From Spirochaetia bacterium (GTDB lineage: Bacteria > Spirochaetota > Spirochaetia > Sphaerochaetales > Sphaerochaetaceae), in contig CAAGIP010000191.1 in assembly GCA_900769955.1 (NCBI GenBank), positions 1 through 32,324 of the forward strand: DNA of 32,324 nt, read 5' to 3'. The notes beneath the pieces were generated by a model. That model worked only from the letters and a program-made list of their open reading frames with translations, had not been told where the DNA came from and did no database searches. Position 1 is the stretch's first letter; every line of letters begins with the position of its first letter. Shown piece by piece: positions 29,071-32,324 of this stretch. The position numbers and the translations under genes are program-made.

Positions 29071-29076
29071 CACGGC

Positions 29077-29097
29077 ATGGAGCTGCGGTATGTCTGA
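29077..29097 (+). CDS. Possible leaderless mini-ORF overlapping the kinase start
   Basis: ATG GAG CTG CGG TAT GTC TGA encodes M-E-L-R-Y-V. Its ATG would be the 5' end of the mRNA by the spacing rule of this window, and its stop lies 5-7 nt inside the kinase gene, so termination and restart could couple the two. Its GGAG also serves as ribosome site for the kinase ATG. Confidence 0.3.
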   Translation: MELRYV

Positions 29098-30400
29098 GTT
29101 TTATTACATGAGGGAATTAAATGTAGGACTTCTGGTCTTTGCATGCCTTGTAAACATCACGATGTTCCTGGGCACTCTGTCCAACAGGAAGAAGAAATGT
29201 GATTTCATGACCTGGTTCTCATTCCTGCTTCTCTGCGTCATCATCATGATAGCGGGAGAGGCAATGCTGTGGGCATGGACGGGAGACGTGCATGATATCG
29301 TCCTGGCAAAAACGGGTGCATTTCTTTCCTTCGGCTTCGGATCCGCGGTCAACACACTGTTCGTCTACTGCCTTGTTTCGTTCGTAAGGGAACGGGAAGC
29401 AGTTTCCTGGCGCTGGGCTCATCTCTATGCATGCTTCAACGCTGTCTTTCTGGTGCTTGTCATTGTTTCCCTCTTCAATGGCATGCTTTTTACATTCGAT
29501 GAAGAAGGGTGGTACAGCGACGGCTGGGCATACTGGATCGTCAATCTTTTCGATCTTCTGACTCTGCTTGTCGAGCTTGTGCTCGTATTCGGTTACAGGA
29601 AAATACTGAGGCGGAATGCATTTTTCGCACTGCTTTCATTCTCTGCCCTGCCGTTTTTCTCATGTCTTCTGATTCCCTTCTGGACGCCGACTCCCATGTA
29701 CATTTCGACTACGCTTTCACTTGTGTTCATACAGCTTCTGTTCCATGGAGAAGTCACGGGACAGCTTTCGGAAAAGGAGCTGCTCCTTGCCGAAAGGGAA
29801 AGACAGCTTGCAGACAGCCGTATTTCCATGGCACTGAGCCAGCTGAAGCCTCACTTTCTGTACAATGTCCTGAATTCAATCTACTACCTCTGCGGAAAGG
29901 ACCCTGAGAGGGCTCAGGAAGCGGTAAGCTACTTTTCCGATTATCTCAGGAACAATATGTCATCGATTGAAATAAAGAAGATGATTCCCTTTACCGAGGA
30001 GCTGAGCCATACTGAGACTTACCTCAGACTTGAGATGATAAGGTTCAGAAACCTCAGCGTTGAATATGACATAAAGGTCTCGTCGTTCATGTGTCCTCCG
30101 CTTTCACTCCAGCCCCTGGTTGAGAATGCGGTAAAGCACGGAGTTTCCAAGAAGAGAGGAGGGGGCACGGTAACGATAACAACCGGGGAAACTGCGGATT
30201 CCTATATAGTGAGTGTAAAGGACACGGGTGTCGGCTTTGACCCTGAGCATTACAGGGATGACGGTAAGGTCCATATCGGTATGGGCAACGTAAGGGAAAG
30301 AATTGAGAATATGGCAGGCGGTACGCTTAAGGTTACCAGCTCACCCGGAGAAGGGTGTCTTGCCGTTATCACACTTCCGAAGAAGGAGGGCAGTGTATGA
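29090..30400 (+). CDS. LytS/YpdA-type sensor histidine kinase
   Basis: A 436-residue membrane kinase. Residues ~10-220 contain about seven hydrophobic helices forming the sensor. A short coiled stretch rich in Glu/Leu (~225-250) leads to the His_kinase domain, L-K-P-H-F-L-Y-N-V-L-N-S-I with the phosphorylated H255. The HATPase follows, with L-Q-P-L-V-E-N-A-V-K-H-G (N box), D-T-G-V-G-F-D and M-G-N-V-R-E-R-I. The ATG at 29090 has GGAG 7 nt upstream; an in-frame ATG at 29108 is an alternative. Its stop overlaps the response regulator start by 4 nt (ATGA), making an obvious two-component pair. The signal is unknown. Confidence 0.93.
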   Translation: MSEFYYMRELNVGLLVFACLVNITMFLGTLSNRKKKCDFMTWFSFLLLCVIIMIAGEAMLWAWTGDVHDIVLAKTGAFLSFGFGSAVNTLFVYCLVSFVREREAVSWRWAHLYACFNAVFLVLVIVSLFNGMLFTFDEEGWYSDGWAYWIVNLFDLLTLLVELVLVFGYRKILRRNAFFALLSFSALPFFSCLLIPFWTPTPMYISTTLSLVFIQLLFHGEVTGQLSEKELLLAERERQLADSRISMALSQLKPHFLYNVLNSIYYLCGKDPERAQEAVSYFSDYLRNNMSSIEIKKMIPFTEELSHTETYLRLEMIRFRNLSVEYDIKVSSFMCPPLSLQPLVENAVKHGVSKKRGGGTVTITTGETADSYIVSVKDTGVGFDPEHYRDDGKVHIGMGNVRERIENMAGGTLKVTSSPGEGCLAVITLPKKEGSV

Positions 30401-31161
30401 GGATAATTGTACTTGATGATGAGGAACTTGCACTTGAAAGCATGATGGATGCAGTCAGGAAATGTGTTCCCGATGCCGATATTAAAGGATTCTCCTATGC
30501 GGAGGATGTCCTTGAGTATCTTGAGGACAATACCTGCGACTGTGCATTCCTGGATGTGGAAATGAGCGGCATGAACGGTGTCGATCTGGCCCGTATTCTC
30601 AGGGATAAGGACAGTCACATCAACATAATATTCTCAACGGGATACACTGAATACAGGGGTGATGCCTTTGATATGCATGCCTCGGGCTACATCCTGAAGC
30701 CCATAACCCCGGAGAAGGTCAGAAAGGAACTGGAAAACCTCCGTTACCCCGTGAAGGATGAGAGGCGGATAACCATCAGGTGCTTCGGCAACTTTGAGGT
30801 CTATATCGATTCCGTACCGGTCCAGTTCAGGTACAACAGGACAAAGGAACTGCTTGCATACCTTGTTGACCGCAGGGGAGTGCTTTGCAGCAATGGCGAG
30901 ATAATGGCTGTGCTTTTTGAGGATGATGACCATGACAACTATCTCAGAAGTCTCAGGAAGGACCTCCTGGATACCTTTTCGTCCTCAGGGCTCAATGATG
31001 TCTTCATCCAGCAGAGGGGAAAACTCGGCATAGTCCCTTCCATGGTGAAGTGCGACTACTTTGACTGGTGTGACGGTAAGAGGATAGGTAATCAGTATCG
31101 AGGGGAATACATGATGCAGTACAGCTGGGCTGAAGAGACCAATGCGCTGCTGGATGAATAA
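30397..31161 (+). CDS. Response regulator with SARP-like winged-helix output domain
   Basis: A 254-residue regulator. The receiver (~1-115) has the acidic D-D-E cluster, phosphoacceptor D53 in F-L-D-V-E-M-S-G-M-N-G, and the lysine in L-K-P-I-T. The output is a winged helix: I-R-C-F-G-N-F-E-V-Y, then R-T-K-E-L-L-A-Y-L-V-D-R-R-G and D-N-Y-L-R-S-L-R-K-D-L, as in SARP/SAPR regulators rather than the LytTR domain usually paired with LytS kinases. It lacks the long BTAD repeat found in larger SARPs. The ATG at 30397, behind AAGGAGG, overlaps the kinase stop. Confidence 0.92.
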   Translation: MRIIVLDDEELALESMMDAVRKCVPDADIKGFSYAEDVLEYLEDNTCDCAFLDVEMSGMNGVDLARILRDKDSHINIIFSTGYTEYRGDAFDMHASGYILKPITPEKVRKELENLRYPVKDERRITIRCFGNFEVYIDSVPVQFRYNRTKELLAYLVDRRGVLCSNGEIMAVLFEDDDHDNYLRSLRKDLLDTFSSSGLNDVFIQQRGKLGIVPSMVKCDYFDWCDGKRIGNQYRGEYMMQYSWAEETNALLDE

Positions 31162-31191
31162 ATCTCTGTAACGGTTCTGCAACAGTTCGCA

Positions 31192-31200
31192 TGATAATCT
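31192..31200 (+). promoter_or_regulatory. Extended -10 promoter of the lipoprotein gene (leaderless)
   Basis: TGATAATCT ends 7 nt before the ATG at 31208, in the 46-bp gap after the response regulator. No Shine-Dalgarno sequence is visible. Confidence 0.5.
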
Positions 31201-31207
31201 TCCCCGC

Positions 31208-31813
31208 ATGAAGGGAAGATATCTGCTGCTCATCACTCTCATTGTCATCTCATTATCCCTTGCTTCATGCGCAGGACAGCATGGACCTGTTTCTGCAGGA
31301 ATGACAATTGATGTGTCCGTAGCCTGGATGAATGAAGGGGAAGAGGATTTGCTTGTCCTTGTCATGGTCGATGATGCTCCATCGGCCTGTGTTGAGGTGA
31401 AAGGTGAACATGCACTTCTTGAGAAAGAGCTCTTCCTGAATGCTGCCTCTTCCGTCGTGGATGTGTATTTCATCATTCCCGGAGATGATGGGAACCGGAG
31501 TGATGAAACAGCTGCTGAAGTCATTGCTCAGGCATCTCTTACGGTGGATGGCGGTCATGAAACGGAAAGGAAAAAAATCTTTGAACTCGGAAGGGGGACT
31601 GCCACTCTCATGCACTTTGACCTGTCTCCGGAAAAAAAGACAGGTGGCCGTTCCGTTTCCATGCTGAAGGAAAAGTCCGGTGTCACTGAAGATAAAGGCC
31701 TTTCCGATGCCATTGACATAATTATCCGTAAACCTCCCGAAACAGATCCCGTGATCAGCTATTTGGTGAAGTCCGACAACATTGCATCCATTCTGACGAG
31801 AATCATTGAATAA
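31208..31813 (+). CDS. Putative lipoprotein of unknown function
   Basis: A 201-residue protein with a bacterial lipoprotein signal: positively charged start, hydrophobic core and lipobox L-A-S-C with the lipidated C21. The mature part is acidic with predicted beta strands (I-D-V-S-V-A-W and V-V-D-V-Y-F-I-I-P) and then a charged linker and a helical end. I recognise no domain. It follows the two-component pair and may be a target or accessory of it, but its separate -10 element argues for independent transcription. It converges on the hsp20 operon across a shared terminator. Confidence 0.8.
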   Translation: MKGRYLLLITLIVISLSLASCAGQHGPVSAGMTIDVSVAWMNEGEEDLLVLVMVDDAPSACVEVKGEHALLEKELFLNAASSVVDVYFIIPGDDGNRSDETAAEVIAQASLTVDGGHETERKKIFELGRGTATLMHFDLSPEKKTGGRSVSMLKEKSGVTEDKGLSDAIDIIIRKPPETDPVISYLVKSDNIASILTRIIE

Positions 31814-31842
31814 ACAAAAGAGGACAGAGTTTCCTCTGTCCT
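31808..31842 (-). terminator. Terminator of the hsp20 operon (possibly bidirectional)
   Basis: AGGACAGAG (31821-31829) and CTCTGTCCT (31834-31842) form a perfect 9-bp stem; on the minus strand the loop is GAAA and a T-rich CTTTTGTTTATT follows. On the plus strand no T tract follows, so its effect on the lipoprotein transcript would be weaker. Confidence 0.85.
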
Positions 31843-31865
31843 GTGTGTGCAGCGTTCCTGTCGCT

Positions 31866-32264
31866 TTAGTTGATTTTTACCTCTATCCTCTTCGGAAGTG
31901 CCTTCTCGGTCTTCGGGATCGTGATGAGAAGGATACCGTTTTTGTAATCAGCGCTTATCCTCTCCTCATCGGCGCTCTCGGGAAGTGAGAAGCTTCTCTC
32001 GAAGGCAGGAAGTGTAATCTCACCTGCTATCATTGAAGTTCCTTCAGGAAGATCCCTCTTCACTTCTTCACCTGAGATGGAAAGCACATGCTTTTCGACA
32101 TGGAGGTTAATCTTACTCTCATCGTAGCCTGCAACCTCCGCCTCTATAACGTAGGCTTCCTTAGTCTCATATACATCTGCCTTGGGAACCCTCTTACCGG
32201 TATTGGTCCAGGTATCGAATATGTCACTGAAGATCGTGTCGATCGGGTCGTAGTAGTATCTCAT
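31866..32264 (-). CDS. Small heat shock protein Hsp20
   Basis: A 132-residue small heat shock chaperone. A short N-terminal arm (Y-Y-Y-D-P-I-D-T-I-F) is followed by the alpha-crystallin domain, with V-Y-E-T-K-E-A-Y-V-I-E-A-E-V-A-G, I-S-G-E-E and Y-K-N-G-I-L-L-I-T-I-P, and a C-terminal tail ending R-I-E-V-K-I-N. It binds unfolding proteins under stress. AAGGAGG lies 8 nt before the ATG, 17 nt after the stop of a closely related gene. No heat-shock promoter is visible before it, so it is probably cotranscribed with that paralogue. Confidence 0.96.
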   Translation of the reverse strand: MRYYYDPIDTIFSDIFDTWTNTGKRVPKADVYETKEAYVIEAEVAGYDESKINLHVEKHVLSISGEEVKRDLPEGTSMIAGEITLPAFERSFSLPESADEERISADYKNGILLITIPKTEKALPKRIEVKIN

Positions 32265-32281
32265 CTTTCCATTCCTCCTTA

Positions 32282-32324
32282 TCAGTTGATCCTTACTTCT
32301 ATCTTCTTCGGTTCAGTCTTGGGC
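32282..32324 (-). CDS. Second Hsp20 gene, C-terminal end only
   Basis: The minus-strand frame entering from the window edge encodes P-K-T-E-P-K-K-I-E-V-R-I-N and a stop. It matches the tail of the adjacent Hsp20 (P-K-T-E ... P-K-R-I-E-V-K-I-N), so it is the end of a tandem paralogue located mostly outside the window. Confidence 0.85.
   Translation of the reverse strand, partial: PKTEPKKIEVRIN

Noticed and set aside
1..32324. tRNA, rRNA, insertion sequence or integrase genes
   Set aside because: None was recognised by eye on either strand; a dedicated RNA search would be needed to be certain about tRNAs.

Overview
The window looks like an anaerobic, fermentative bacterium of roughly 48-50% GC. 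The gene content fits a spirochaete of the Treponema/Sphaerochaeta type: a Na+-pumping oxaloacetate decarboxylase with an atypical alpha subunit, a short NifU beside NifS, a single-chain xanthine dehydrogenase of the selenium-dependent type, and no respiratory genes. This placement is an inference from gene content; no rRNA or tRNA gene was seen.

Layout. 1-1712: tail of an Ntn-type amidohydrolase, then a NADAR-WYL regulator pair. 1819-4090: a DUF4143-type AAA ATPase (minus) diverging, across a very AT-rich region, from an unannotated cluster of three tiny genes (70, 45 and 55 aa). The first and third are paralogues and the middle one is a membrane peptide. 4129-6304: a complete transcription unit for Fe-S assembly (nifS, nifU, XRE regulator) with promoter and terminator. 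6328-9005: panE, a dprA-like gene and an RNase D gene, overlapping end to end. 9007-11550: xanthine dehydrogenase. 11837-15704: DUF1893 protein, dCMP deaminase, lipase-like hydrolase, pyruvate kinase and an isochorismatase-family hydrolase. 15773-17174: a second DUF4143 ATPase whose promoter is overlapped by a 23-bp-period repeat array. 17289-20067: a hybrid sensor kinase with two substrate-binding domains. 20091-23830: oadG-oadA-oadB, with two tandem biotinyl domains in OadA. 23888-29020: YitT-like protein, lrgAB, TauE, AlkD-like protein, LUD protein and NAD-dependent epimerase. 29062-31842: LytS-like kinase with a SARP-type response regulator, then a lipoprotein. 31866-32324: tandem hsp20 genes.

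The most striking window-wide signal is promoter architecture. About ten genes have no Shine-Dalgarno sequence but carry an extended -10 element (TGN-TATNAT-like) whose last base lies only 6-8 nt before the ATG, which predicts leaderless mRNAs. Genes inside operons instead have good Shine-Dalgarno sequences or overlap the previous stop codon. The two regions most likely to hold something undescribed are the small-protein cluster at 3269-4090 and the iteron-controlled ATPase at 15773-17174. A third candidate is the kinase at 29090, which seems to be preceded by a leaderless seven-codon ORF overlapping its start.
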